A DNA stretch of 64,000 nucleotides from Rhizobium sp. BK316 (GTDB lineage Bacteria > Pseudomonadota > Alphaproteobacteria > Rhizobiales > Rhizobiaceae). The notes beneath the pieces are model-generated. The model was given only the letters and a program-made list of their open reading frames with translations. It did not search any database and was not told the DNA's origin. This document shows, in pieces, positions 52,133 through 61,536 of the stretch. Numbering within the stretch: position 1 is the first letter of the stretch; every line of letters begins with the position of its first letter. The position numbers and the translations under genes were made by a program. The stretch lies in NCBI RefSeq assembly GCF_014193695.1, contig NZ_JACHZR010000004.1, positions 62,001 to 126,000 of the forward strand, written 5' to 3'.

Positions 52133-55100
52133 ATGCAGTTCGTAAAAAATGGGCCAGATGTGCCTGAATCGTTGCTACAGGCGCACGAGGATGGCCGGGT
52201 AGTGTTTTTTTGCGGTGCGGGGATATCTTATCCCGCGGGACTCCCGGGATTTTACGGACTTGTCAGCAAGGTTTATGCTGAGCTTGGCGAGGTTCCTAAT
52301 GGCATCGAACACGCTGCTTTCGAAGGGGGGCAATATGACACGACCATTGGGCTTCTTGAGAGCCGCGTCGTAGATGGTCGTCATGCAGTGCGTCGAGCAT
52401 TGGCGAAGATTCTCACACCGGATCTGAGCTTGCCCAGCGCAACAAAAACGCATGAAGCGTTGCTGACCCTTGCGAAGAATAGAACCGGCCGATCACGTCT
52501 GATCACGACTAACTTTGACCGCTTGTTTGAAGTGGCCATTAAGTTCGGCTTGAGCTTGGATAATTTCGCGGCACCACTTTTACCAGTTCCGAAAAAACGT
52601 TGGGACGGCGTTGTTTATCTTCATGGTCGTTTGTCTGACACCCCGAGCCAAGCCGATTTAGATCGCCTCGTGATATCGAGTGGGGATTTTGGTTTGGCCT
52701 ACCTTACCGAGCGTTGGGCCGCGCGTTTCGTGAGTGAGCTTTTCCGAAACCATACGGTTTGTTTCGTAGGTTATAGTATCAATGACCCCGTAATGAGATA
52801 TATGATGGATGCTCTCGCTGCCGACCGGCTGTTGGGCGAAGCGCCAATCGAAGTGTTTGCGTTTGGGAATCATGCCCGCGGGAGGGAAGACGAGGCGAAA
52901 GCAGAATGGGCGGCCAAAAATGTAACGCCTATCCTTTACAGGAATCATAATCGCCACGCGCTGTTACACCAAAGCCTACAGGCATGGGCGGAGACTTATC
53001 GAGATGGAGTCCGCGGTAAGGAGGCTATAGTTTCCCGCTATGCTGCATTGAAGCCTATAGGCAGCACCCGCCAGGACAACTTTGTCGGGAGAATGCTTTG
53101 GGCTCTATGCGACGAGAGTGGTCTGCCAGCAAAAGTGATGGCTGAACATAATCCCCTCCCGTCAATCGATTGGCTTACGGCATTGGCCGAAGAACGATTC
53201 TTTCATGGCGATCTTGTTAGATTTGGTATTCGTCCGGACTACGTCGAAGACAAAACGCTTGCCTATAGCCTAGTTGCCCGTCCCGCGCCCTACACGAGGT
53301 CGCCTTGGATGCGATTAGTCCATCGCACCGACCAAGTGTTCCCCCGCTGGGACAAAGTGATGCCGTACATCGCTCGTTGGCTTGCCCGCCACATGGACAA
53401 ACCAGAGTTGGTGACCTGGGTTGCCAGTCAAGGCGGGCGTATCGATGATAATTTCCGATTCTTTCTCGATAACCAGCTCGATGATGCGCCACCATCCTCT
53501 GCGATGGAGGCATTGTGGCGAATTATCCTTTCCGGGCGTCTCAGCCGCGGGGCTACCCAATTCGATCCCTATTCCTGGTTCGAGCGCCTGAAACAGAAAG
53601 GTTTAACTCCTCTCTTACGAATGCAGCTTCGTGAAATGCTCTCGTCTCGGGTCCGTATTCGGCCTGCATTCCAGTTGTTCGAGGAAGATACCGAAGGCGA
53701 GGATGGGAACGAAGACACCGGCAGCTCCGATCCTCGTCCGGATCAACTTGTGGATTGGGAACTCGTACTCGCGGCGGACCATGTTCATGTAGCATTTCAG
53801 CATTTTGGCCAGGACATTGAATGGAGAACGGCCCTTCCAGCGCTACTCACCGATGCAACCGACTTGCTGTTTGAGGCAATGGAGATCACGCGTGAACTGC
53901 AAGCCGCAGATGCAAAATCGGATCGGTCATACTGGCAACAGCCATCGATTAGCGAGCACCCGCAGAATCAAAAATTCCGCGACTGGACAGCGCTCATCGA
54001 ATTAGCTCGTGATGCATGGATAGCCGCAGCACAATCAAGACCAGCAAGTGCGATCCGTGAGGCGCATCGCTGGTTTGAGCTTCCTTATCCGATTTTTAAG
54101 CGTCTGGCTTTCTTTGCGCTGGCGGACCGACGCGACCTATTCCCCGAAGGGCTAGCGATAGAATGGTTGCTGTCCGAAGACGCGTGGTGGCTTTGGTCAA
54201 TCGAGACGCACCGTGAATCTATGCGTCTCTTGGTGTTGCGCGCACCGCACTTGATGGGAAAGGACTCCGAAAAGCTCCAGCGGGCCATCATGATGGGGCC
54301 GCCTGGTGGCATGTTCGCGCTGGACCGCGATCCGGCTACTTTGCGTCGTATCATTGATCGTGAGACTTGGGTCCGCCTGACGGCAATTAGAGAGGCGGGC
54401 GGCAGTTTAGGCCAGTCTGCTACCGAGCGGTTGCGAGAGCTAGGTATGCTCTATCCGCAGTGGAAGCCTGCCGGGGAGCGTGACGAATTTCCTGTCTGGA
54501 TGGGAAATGATGGTTCCTGGTGGACACACACCACAGTTCCCAAAACGGTGAAAGAGATCATTGCATGGTTGCGGGACCATCGCGAAAGCGATGATTTTCG
54601 CGAAGAAGACGATTGGCGCGAACGGTGTCGGAAGGACTTTAGAAGGACCGTGGTCGCGTTGCTGCATCTCGCCAAACGCGGTGAATGGATCACTAACCGA
54701 TGGCGACAAGCTCTTCAAGCATGGTCTGAGCCGGAGATTGTTGCGCGGTCATGGGGTTGGGTGGCGGTGCCTTTAGCTGGTGCACCAGGTGACGTAATTG
54801 AGAGCCTCGATCACTCGATAGCTTGGTGGTTGAAAGCAGCTGTTAAATCAATTGGCTCACAGCGCGATCCGTTTTTTACATTGGTACGGGGAATACTCGA
54901 AAGTCCCCGTCAGAATGAGGCAGATGATGAAAGTGATGCCATTTTCGTCGCCATCAATCATCCAGTTGGGATGGCAGTCGAAGCTGTGTTGCAACTCTGG
55001 TATTCAGGTGGGCTTGAAGACAATCAGGGGCTCGAAAAGGAATTCGCTGAAATCGTGACGCGCGTCTGTGATCCTTCTGTTCGTGCTTTCCGGCACGGTC

Positions 55101-55882
55101 GCGTCTTGTTGTGCCGAAACACCATAACGCTGTTTCGCGTGGATAGAACTTGGACCACAACTTTCCTGCTTCCTCAATTTGATTGGCAGCAATCGCATCA
55201 AACAGCTCTGCTCGCATGGAAGGGATTCCTCCAGTCGCCGCGTTTCTACAGGCCTCTTATCGAGGCCATAAAGGACGAGTTCCTCGAAGCAGCAGGTCAC
55301 TATGGCGAACTAGGTGAGTTTGGTGAGCAATATGCGGGACTTCTCACATTCATCGCACTTGAAGGCGGCGCCCCATTTACGAAAATGCAGCTTCGTACAG
55401 CTACTGCCGCGCTTCCAGAAAACGGTTTGGTACGCGTCGCACAGACACTTGTCGACGGATTGCAAGGCGCCGCTGATCGCCGTGTCGAATATTGGCAAAA
55501 TAGGGCCAGGCCGTACTTTGCCGACATTTGGCCGAAGTCCAAAGACTTCAGAACGCCGCAGGTCTCCGGGAAATTAGCGGAACTTGTCGTGGCAGCGGGA
55601 AGTGTATTTCCTGATGCGCTCGCGACCTTACGTGGTTGGCTTCTGCCGATACAACACTCTCCATACACGCTCCGGTTACTATCAACAGCAGGTCATTGCG
55701 AGACTTATCCCCACGATGCCCTTGCGTTTCTTGACCTCATTATATCTGGCGAACAGATGTGGGCTGCGAACGAGCTTCGAAAATGTCTTATCGATATTCG
55801 AAAAGTGTGGCCGGAGGCTGTTGAAGATCAGCGATACCGAAGGTTGGAAATTCTAGTGCGACAAGCAGGTAAGAGCTTGTAA
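52133..55882 (+). CDS. dsr1: Defense-associated sirtuin, Dsr1-like
   Basis: The 1249-residue protein has an N-terminal SIR2 domain (about residues 15-250) with the NAD-binding GAGIS (28-32), the catalytic Asn127 in TTNFD and His164 in YLHG, then about 1000 residues of mostly helical, Trp- and Arg-rich sequence without a recognised enzyme domain. This layout matches defense-associated sirtuins, in which the large C-terminal part senses a phage protein and the SIR2 domain destroys NAD+ to stop phage growth. It is a single-gene system; the neighbours are unrelated. GC is lower than in the flanks. The start at 52133 lacks a strong ribosome site, but the first residues lead into the SIR2 fold. Confidence 0.8.
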   Translation: MQFVKNGPDVPESLLQAHEDGRVVFFCGAGISYPAGLPGFYGLVSKVYAELGEVPNGIEHAAFEGGQYDTTIGLLESRVVDGRHAVRRALAKILTPDLSLPSATKTHEALLTLAKNRTGRSRLITTNFDRLFEVAIKFGLSLDNFAAPLLPVPKKRWDGVVYLHGRLSDTPSQADLDRLVISSGDFGLAYLTERWAARFVSELFRNHTVCFVGYSINDPVMRYMMDALAADRLLGEAPIEVFAFGNHARGREDEAKAEWAAKNVTPILYRNHNRHALLHQSLQAWAETYRDGVRGKEAIVSRYAALKPIGSTRQDNFVGRMLWALCDESGLPAKVMAEHNPLPSIDWLTALAEERFFHGDLVRFGIRPDYVEDKTLAYSLVARPAPYTRSPWMRLVHRTDQVFPRWDKVMPYIARWLARHMDKPELVTWVASQGGRIDDNFRFFLDNQLDDAPPSSAMEALWRIILSGRLSRGATQFDPYSWFERLKQKGLTPLLRMQLREMLSSRVRIRPAFQLFEEDTEGEDGNEDTGSSDPRPDQLVDWELVLAADHVHVAFQHFGQDIEWRTALPALLTDATDLLFEAMEITRELQAADAKSDRSYWQQPSISEHPQNQKFRDWTALIELARDAWIAAAQSRPASAIREAHRWFELPYPIFKRLAFFALADRRDLFPEGLAIEWLLSEDAWWLWSIETHRESMRLLVLRAPHLMGKDSEKLQRAIMMGPPGGMFALDRDPATLRRIIDRETWVRLTAIREAGGSLGQSATERLRELGMLYPQWKPAGERDEFPVWMGNDGSWWTHTTVPKTVKEIIAWLRDHRESDDFREEDDWRERCRKDFRRTVVALLHLAKRGEWITNRWRQALQAWSEPEIVARSWGWVAVPLAGAPGDVIESLDHSIAWWLKAAVKSIGSQRDPFFTLVRGILESPRQNEADDESDAIFVAINHPVGMAVEAVLQLWYSGGLEDNQGLEKEFAEIVTRVCDPSVRAFRHGRVLLCRNTITLFRVDRTWTTTFLLPQFDWQQSHQTALLAWKGFLQSPRFYRPLIEAIKDEFLEAAGHYGELGEFGEQYAGLLTFIALEGGAPFTKMQLRTATAALPENGLVRVAQTLVDGLQGAADRRVEYWQNRARPYFADIWPKSKDFRTPQVSGKLAELVVAAGSVFPDALATLRGWLLPIQHSPYTLRLLSTAGHCETYPHDALAFLDLIISGEQMWAANELRKCLIDIRKVWPEAVEDQRYRRLEILVRQAGKSL

Positions 55883-55959
55883 TATAAATTTGGTTCCTTG
55901 GTGGACCGTGGCATTTTTGCGTTCAAGCAGGCGTGCACCGTTTTACCTTCGGCTCGATG

Positions 55960-56760
55960 CTATCGAGCCACACCCCGCACCGCCCAGGCGACACTCTCAA
56001 ACCCACGCGGCCCATCCTCTGACCTGCCATCCAGATACGCCGCCTTCAGCGCCTCCCGCAGCCGCTCCCGTCTCGCCTCGGGCAACGCCTCGAAAAACGC
56101 CGAAAACCGTCCCTGGCCGTATACCTTCGGCAGATAGAAATCGTCGAAATCCGCATAGTCCATCATGATCGTCAGCCTTGCCTCGGTGACATCGGCAAAG
56201 CCGGCATTCACAAACAGCGCCCGCAATTCACCCTCCGCCGTCATCGGCCGCGGGCCTGATGGTATGCCGTTGCCTTCGGCTTCCGGCTCGACGGCGCGGA
56301 TCGTGTTCCAGAAGAGGCGCCAGCTCGGCATGCCGTCATGCGACCAGACGGCGGCGGCTGCAGTGGCGCCGGGTTTGAGGACGCGGCGCATTTCGGTGAT
56401 GGCCTCTTCGGCATTCGAGACGAAGTGCAGGACGAGCAGGGAATAGGCGGCGTCGAAGCTCTTGTCGTCATAGGGCAGGGCGCAGACGTCGCCCTGGCGG
56501 GCGGATATCCTCGGGTCGTCGGTGCGGGCGCGTAGTGCCGCGACGAAGTTTTCCTCGAAATCCAGGGCTTCGATGGCGGTGAGTTCGGGGTGGGTTGATA
56601 GCGCCAATGTCAGGCTGCCGGTGCCGCAGCCGGCGTCCAGTACGCGGCCGTGGGGCGGTATGCCGGCGAAGGCGAGGAAGGGGTCGGCGAGGCGGCGGCT
56701 CCAGCGGCCCATGCTGGCTTCATAGGCGTCGGCGCCCCTGGCGATGAAGGTGGAGGGCAT
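55960..56760 (-). CDS. Class I SAM-dependent methyltransferase
   Basis: The 266-residue enzyme has motif I VLDAGCGTGSLTLALS, then the acidic motif AIEALDFEENFVAALRAR, motif II GDVCALPYDDKSFDAAYSLL, and a post-motif with VLKPGATAAAAVWSHDGMPS. The type is close to ubiquinone/UbiE-like or small-molecule methyltransferases. Substrate unknown. It converges with the sirtuin gene; only 77 bases lie between them. Confidence 0.9.
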   Translation of the reverse strand: MPSTFIARGADAYEASMGRWSRRLADPFLAFAGIPPHGRVLDAGCGTGSLTLALSTHPELTAIEALDFEENFVAALRARTDDPRISARQGDVCALPYDDKSFDAAYSLLVLHFVSNAEEAITEMRRVLKPGATAAAAVWSHDGMPSWRLFWNTIRAVEPEAEGNGIPSGPRPMTAEGELRALFVNAGFADVTEARLTIMMDYADFDDFYLPKVYGQGRFSAFFEALPEARRERLREALKAAYLDGRSEDGPRGFESVAWAVRGVAR

Positions 56761-56879
56761 GTCGATTATCTCTCTATCTGGCGGTGAAAAGATATTTTCA
56801 CTCCCGCGCTCCAGATGCTTTTCTCATTGTATTTTCTCTTTATAAGCGAACATAGCGATGGGCTGCAATTGAGGGAAAT

Positions 56880-58238
56880 ATGGCTGAGAATGATCCGCAA
56901 GGCCTGTATAGCGCCTTGGGTGTGCAGCCGTCAGCCACGGCAGAACAGATAAGGGCTGCCTACAGAAAGCTAGCCAAGGAAACTCATCCTGATACGTCCG
57001 GCAATAGTTCCGCCGAAAGATTTCATCGAATTTCTGCTGCCTATGAAATTCTCAGCGATCCCATTCGTAGGGCCAGATATGACGGCTCCGCACGTGAGGC
57101 CCAAAGACAGGAGACCCCGAGACAGGAGGCTCCGAAACAGGAAGCGAAGGCACGCAAGCAGCAGGCGAAGGCCCCTACGATTGAGCCGATTTGCTGCTCT
57201 CGCTGCGGCCAGGTCACCGCCCAGCCCAGGTCTGTGACCTTCTTCCGGCTGTACAGCTTTCTCATCGACTACTTTCGCCAGCCCATTCAAGGTATCTTTT
57301 GCGCGCGATGCGCACGCAGAGAAGGTCTGAAGTCGTCATTTATCACCCTGCTTGTTGGCTGGTGGAGCCGTCGCGGCCTAATCCATTCGGTGGGGGCGAT
57401 ATTGACAAACGGGTTCGGCGGAAAGCGCGAGCCAGCTGTCGATCAAGGCTTGCTGTGGCACAACGCGCAAGCATTCCTCTCGCGGGGCAATTTGCAGCTC
57501 GCCTATGCGCTTGCCGTGCAGGCCAGCGTCGGAAGCGACAGGTACGTGGCCAAAGATGCGGCTGAACTGGTGGCCAAGCTGGAAAAGGCTGGCGCCGATT
57601 CCTGGCAGGGTCGGTTGAAAGATCCGTGGCGTGTTTCGGTCCTCAGCGCCGCCGGGCACATACTCATGGCCTTTTCGGTTCCTGGCATCGTCGTCGCTTT
57701 TATGTACGCGGCAATCATCGATGACCGTGCCAATAACCGCCACTCGCATGCGGCCGCATCTCAAACGAGTGTCGTAACCGAGGCGTTGCCTTCATCCGTG
57801 AATACCTGTGCATCTCCACCATCCAACGGGGAATTACTGGGCCGGAGTCGATTGGCGACAGCGGTTGGTCACATACTGTTGATAAACAACGGCTCCAGCG
57901 ATGATGCGATCGTCAAGGTAAAAGACGTATCCACGGGAGAAGTTGCGGCTGCCGCTTTTGTTTCGGGCAAAAAAACAGCGTCAATCAGCGGGATCTGGGA
58001 TGGCATTTATAAGATACAATATGCGTTTGGGGACCGCTTAGATTCGACTTGCAGAAATTTCATCGAGATCAAGGACGCTAGGCAGTTTCCGGGAACCGCG
58101 AGCCTGCGGGTGGAATTTACCCCGAAGGGGATCGTCTCACAGAGCCTCTCACAGACCCTCTCATACAGCATCGGGGTCCTTCCCGCTTCCAGTGTCGCCC
58201 ATGAACATATTTCAGCGCTGGAGTTCGGGCGTCAATAA
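56880..58238 (+). CDS. Membrane-associated J-domain protein with zinc-ribbon-like cysteines
   Basis: The 452-residue protein has an N-terminal J-domain (LYSALGVQPSATAEQIRAAY, LAKETHPDTSG with HPD, and SAAYEILSDPIRRARYDGSA), a Lys/Gln-rich linker (EAPKQEAKARKQQAKAP), two CxxC pairs (CSRCGQ and CARCAR) likely to bind zinc, and one or two membrane helices (LSAAGHILMAFSVPGIVVAF). The C-terminal part (about 320-452) looks like a small beta domain. It may be a Hsp70 co-chaperone tied to the inner membrane. No homologue with a named function is recalled. Confidence 0.75.
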   Translation: MAENDPQGLYSALGVQPSATAEQIRAAYRKLAKETHPDTSGNSSAERFHRISAAYEILSDPIRRARYDGSAREAQRQETPRQEAPKQEAKARKQQAKAPTIEPICCSRCGQVTAQPRSVTFFRLYSFLIDYFRQPIQGIFCARCARREGLKSSFITLLVGWWSRRGLIHSVGAILTNGFGGKREPAVDQGLLWHNAQAFLSRGNLQLAYALAVQASVGSDRYVAKDAAELVAKLEKAGADSWQGRLKDPWRVSVLSAAGHILMAFSVPGIVVAFMYAAIIDDRANNRHSHAAASQTSVVTEALPSSVNTCASPPSNGELLGRSRLATAVGHILLINNGSSDDAIVKVKDVSTGEVAAAAFVSGKKTASISGIWDGIYKIQYAFGDRLDSTCRNFIEIKDARQFPGTASLRVEFTPKGIVSQSLSQTLSYSIGVLPASSVAHEHISALEFGRQ

Positions 58239-58311
58239 CGCAGGCCGCGGCGTTCGCTCGGAAATGTAAGATGTCGATAGCCGAGATCACTGGTTCGCCA
58301 ACTCTCCCAAA

Positions 58312-58350
58312 AAAACAGAAACTCCCGGGCTCCTTTCGAAGCCCGAGAGG
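58312..58350 (-). terminator. Terminator of the RND efflux operon
   Basis: On the minus strand CTCTCGGGC pairs with GCCCGGGAG (one G-T pair) around TTCGAAAGGA, followed by a run rich in T. It begins about 20 bases after the efflux pump stop codon. Confidence 0.8.
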
Positions 58351-58371
58351 GATGGCGCACCGGTCACCAGG

Positions 58372-61300
58372 TCAAGGGTGGATCGCCGGTGCGGTTGGCG
58401 GGGTTTCTGTGGCCGGCATCGTTTCCTCTTCGGCCACCGGGCGTCTCGTGCGCATCAGCTTCAGCACGAAGACGAAAAACGCCGGAACGAAGAAGATGGC
58501 CAGCACCGTCGCTGATATCATTCCGCCGAGGACGCCGGTGCCGATGGCGTTTTGGCTGGCGGCGCTTGGGCCTGTCGCGATCGCCAGCGGCACGACGCCG
58601 AGGGTGAAGGCCAGCGAGGTCATGATGATCGGGCGGAAGCGGACGCGGGCGGCTTCTATCGCGGAATCCAGCAGGGATTTGCCTTCGGCGTAATAATCCT
58701 TGGCGAATTCCACGATCAGGATGGCGTTCTTGGCCGAGAGGCCGATGATGGCGATGAGGCCCACCTTGAAGTAGATGTCGTTGGGCATATCGCGCAGCAT
58801 CACCGCCGCGACCGAGCCGATGACGCCCAAGGGCACCACGAGCATGACCGAGAGCGGGATCGACCAGCTTTCGTAGAGACCTGCCAGAAGCAGGAAGATG
58901 AAGAGGATCGACAGGCCGAAGAGGAAGGGCGCCTGGCTGCCTGACGTGATTTCTTCCGCCGACTGGCCGGACCATTCGAAGCCGAATCCATCCGGAAGCT
59001 GTGACGCTAGTCGTTCCATTTCGGCGATTGCCGCACCCGAGGATTGGCCGGGCGCCGGGGCGCCGGAGATGCGCACAGTCGGATAGCCGTTATAGCCGAC
59101 GATCTGCGGGGCGCCCTTCTGCCATTGGGCAATGGCGAAGGAGGACAGCGGCACCATGCCGCCGCTCGCATTGCGCACGTTGATCTTCATCACGTCGTCG
59201 ATCTGCAGGCGGGCGCGGTCATCCGCCTGGACGATGACGCGCTGCATGCGGCCGGTATTCGGATAGTCGTTGATATAGGACGAACCGAGATTGGCGGTGA
59301 TGGCGTTGTTGATATCGGCAAAGGAGATGCCGAAAGTGTTGGCCTTTTCGCGGTCGATCACCATCAGCACCTGGGCGGCATCCGGCATGCCTTCGACGCG
59401 CATGCCCGTCAGAACCGGGCTCTTGCCTGCCATCTGCATCAGCTGGCCGGCCGCCTCGACAAGTGCTGTCTGGCCCTTGCCGCCGCGGTCCTGCAGGCGG
59501 AAGGAGAAGCCGCCTGTGGCGCCGAAGCCTTCGATCGGCGGCGGTGAGAGCGCAAATGTGGTGGCGTCTTTCAGGGCGAAGAGCTGGCCGTTCACGCGGT
59601 TGGCGATTTCCTGCACGGTGTTGCCGGGGCCGCGGTCCGCCCAGTCCTTCAGCGTCACGAAGGCGAGTGCGGCATTGGCGCCGTTGCCCGAGAAGGAGAA
59701 GCCCTGGATCGCGACGATATTTTCGACGGCCGGTTCGGAGCGGAAGATCGCCTCCACCTGCTTGATGGATTCGATCGTGCGATTGGCGCTCGCCTCCGGC
59801 GGCCCCTGGATATCGACGATCATGTAGCCCTGGTCTTCATCCGGCACGAAGGCTGTCGGCAGGTTGATGAAGAGATAGCCGAGGCCGATGACGAGGGCGA
59901 GATAGACGATCATCATGCGGCCGGCGCGGCGCGCCATGCCGGTGACCGTCTTCGAGTAGCCGGACGTGATGCGCTCGAAATTGCGGTTGAACCAGCCGCC
60001 GATGCCGCGTTTGTGGTGGTGGCCCTGCTTGATGGGCTTGAGGAAGGTAGCGCAGAGCGCCGGCGTCAGCGACAGCGCCAGGAAGGCCGAAAACAAGATC
60101 GAGACGACCATGGTCAGGGAGAACTGGCGGTAGATGATGCCGGTCGAGCCGGGGAAGAAGGCCATGGGAATGAAGACGCAGGAGAGAACCAGCGTGATGC
60201 CCATGATGGCGCCGGTGATCTGGCTCATCGCCTTCTGGGCGGCCGCCTTGGGTGACAGCCCTTCCTCGGCCATGATGCGCTCGACGTTTTCGACGACGAC
60301 GATCGCGTCGTCGACGAGGATGCCGATCGCCAGGACCATGGCGAACATGGTCAGCACATTGATGGAAAATCCGGTCGCATACATGACCGCGCAGGTTCCG
60401 AGCAACGCCACGGGTACGACGAGGGTCGGGATGACCGTGTAGCGGAAATTCTGCAGGAAGATGAACATGACCACGAAGACGAGGGCGACGGCCTCGACCA
60501 GCGTATGGATGACCTTCTCGATCGAGGCCGAGACGAAGGGGCTGGTATCGTAGGGAACGGAATATTCGATGCCGGACGGGAAGAAGCGGGACAGATCCTT
60601 CATCTTCGCGTTGACAGCGTTGGAGACGGCAACGGCGTTACCGGTGGACGAGAGCTGGATGGCGATGGCCGCGCTCGGCTGGCCGTTCAGGCGGCTCGTG
60701 AAGTTATAGGATTCCGCGCCCTGTTCGACGCGGGCGACATCCTTGAGGCGCACGGTGGAGCCATCGGCATTGGCGCGCAGGATGATCTCGCCGAATTGCT
60801 GCGGCGTCTGCAACTGACCCTGCACGAGAACGGTGGCCGTCAGGTCCTGGGTGATCGGGTTCGGCGCAGCGCCGATCTGGCCGGCGGCGACCTGGGCATT
60901 CTGGGCGGTGATGGCGGCGTTGATATCGTCGGTCGTCAGGTTGAGGCCGACCATCTTGTCCGGGTCGATCCAGACGCGCAGCGCCCGCTGGGCGGCAAAG
61001 AGCTGGGCGCGGCCGACGCCATCGATGCGGCGCAGCTCGCCGATGATGTTGCGGGTGATGTAGTCGCCGAGCGCCACTTCATCGCGGGTGCCGTCCGTCG
61101 AGGTCAGCGCGATGAACATCAGGAAGCCGGAGCTTGCTTCCTCGACATTGATGCCCTGGGAACGAACGGTCGCGGGCAGGCGGGCTTCGACGCGGCGGAT
61201 GGCGTTCTGCACGTCGACCGAGGCCTGGTCGATATCGGTGCCGGCGCGGAAGGTGGCGTTGATGCTGACCGAGCCGGAATTGTCGGAGGTGGACTCGAAA

Positions 61301-61530
61301 TACATCAGGCCTTCGACGCCGTTAAGCTCATCCTCGATCTGGCGGGTGACGCCCTGATAGATTTCCTGTGGGGAGGCGCCCGGATAGGAAGTGGAGATGG
61401 AGAGCTGCGGCGGGGCGACCTTCGGATATTGCGAGACCGGCAGGAAGGGGATCGCCAGGATACCGGCAATCGAAATGAACAGAGCGAAGACCCAGGCCAG
61501 GATCGGCCTGCGAATGAAGAATTGTGCCAT
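58372..61530 (-). CDS. RND efflux pump, inner-membrane transporter (AcrB/MexB type)
   Basis: The 1052-residue protein has 12 membrane helices in two halves. Typical sites are MAQFFIRRPILAWVFALFIS at the N-terminus, the proton-relay segment with two adjacent aspartates in LAIGILVDDAIVVVENVERI, and the second-half GLSAKNAILIVEFAKDYYAE. HAE1-type sequence (e.g. NSSSRGGSS-like GNAVAVSNAVNAKMKDLSRF) points to hydrophobic and amphiphilic drug export. It works with the adaptor encoded six bases upstream in the operon and an outer-membrane channel encoded elsewhere. A terminator follows. Confidence 0.95.
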   Translation of the reverse strand: MAQFFIRRPILAWVFALFISIAGILAIPFLPVSQYPKVAPPQLSISTSYPGASPQEIYQGVTRQIEDELNGVEGLMYFESTSDNSGSVSINATFRAGTDIDQASVDVQNAIRRVEARLPATVRSQGINVEEASSGFLMFIALTSTDGTRDEVALGDYITRNIIGELRRIDGVGRAQLFAAQRALRVWIDPDKMVGLNLTTDDINAAITAQNAQVAAGQIGAAPNPITQDLTATVLVQGQLQTPQQFGEIILRANADGSTVRLKDVARVEQGAESYNFTSRLNGQPSAAIAIQLSSTGNAVAVSNAVNAKMKDLSRFFPSGIEYSVPYDTSPFVSASIEKVIHTLVEAVALVFVVMFIFLQNFRYTVIPTLVVPVALLGTCAVMYATGFSINVLTMFAMVLAIGILVDDAIVVVENVERIMAEEGLSPKAAAQKAMSQITGAIMGITLVLSCVFIPMAFFPGSTGIIYRQFSLTMVVSILFSAFLALSLTPALCATFLKPIKQGHHHKRGIGGWFNRNFERITSGYSKTVTGMARRAGRMMIVYLALVIGLGYLFINLPTAFVPDEDQGYMIVDIQGPPEASANRTIESIKQVEAIFRSEPAVENIVAIQGFSFSGNGANAALAFVTLKDWADRGPGNTVQEIANRVNGQLFALKDATTFALSPPPIEGFGATGGFSFRLQDRGGKGQTALVEAAGQLMQMAGKSPVLTGMRVEGMPDAAQVLMVIDREKANTFGISFADINNAITANLGSSYINDYPNTGRMQRVIVQADDRARLQIDDVMKINVRNASGGMVPLSSFAIAQWQKGAPQIVGYNGYPTVRISGAPAPGQSSGAAIAEMERLASQLPDGFGFEWSGQSAEEITSGSQAPFLFGLSILFIFLLLAGLYESWSIPLSVMLVVPLGVIGSVAAVMLRDMPNDIYFKVGLIAIIGLSAKNAILIVEFAKDYYAEGKSLLDSAIEAARVRFRPIIMTSLAFTLGVVPLAIATGPSAASQNAIGTGVLGGMISATVLAIFFVPAFFVFVLKLMRTRRPVAEEETMPATETPPTAPAIHP

Positions 61531-61536
61531 GAGACC

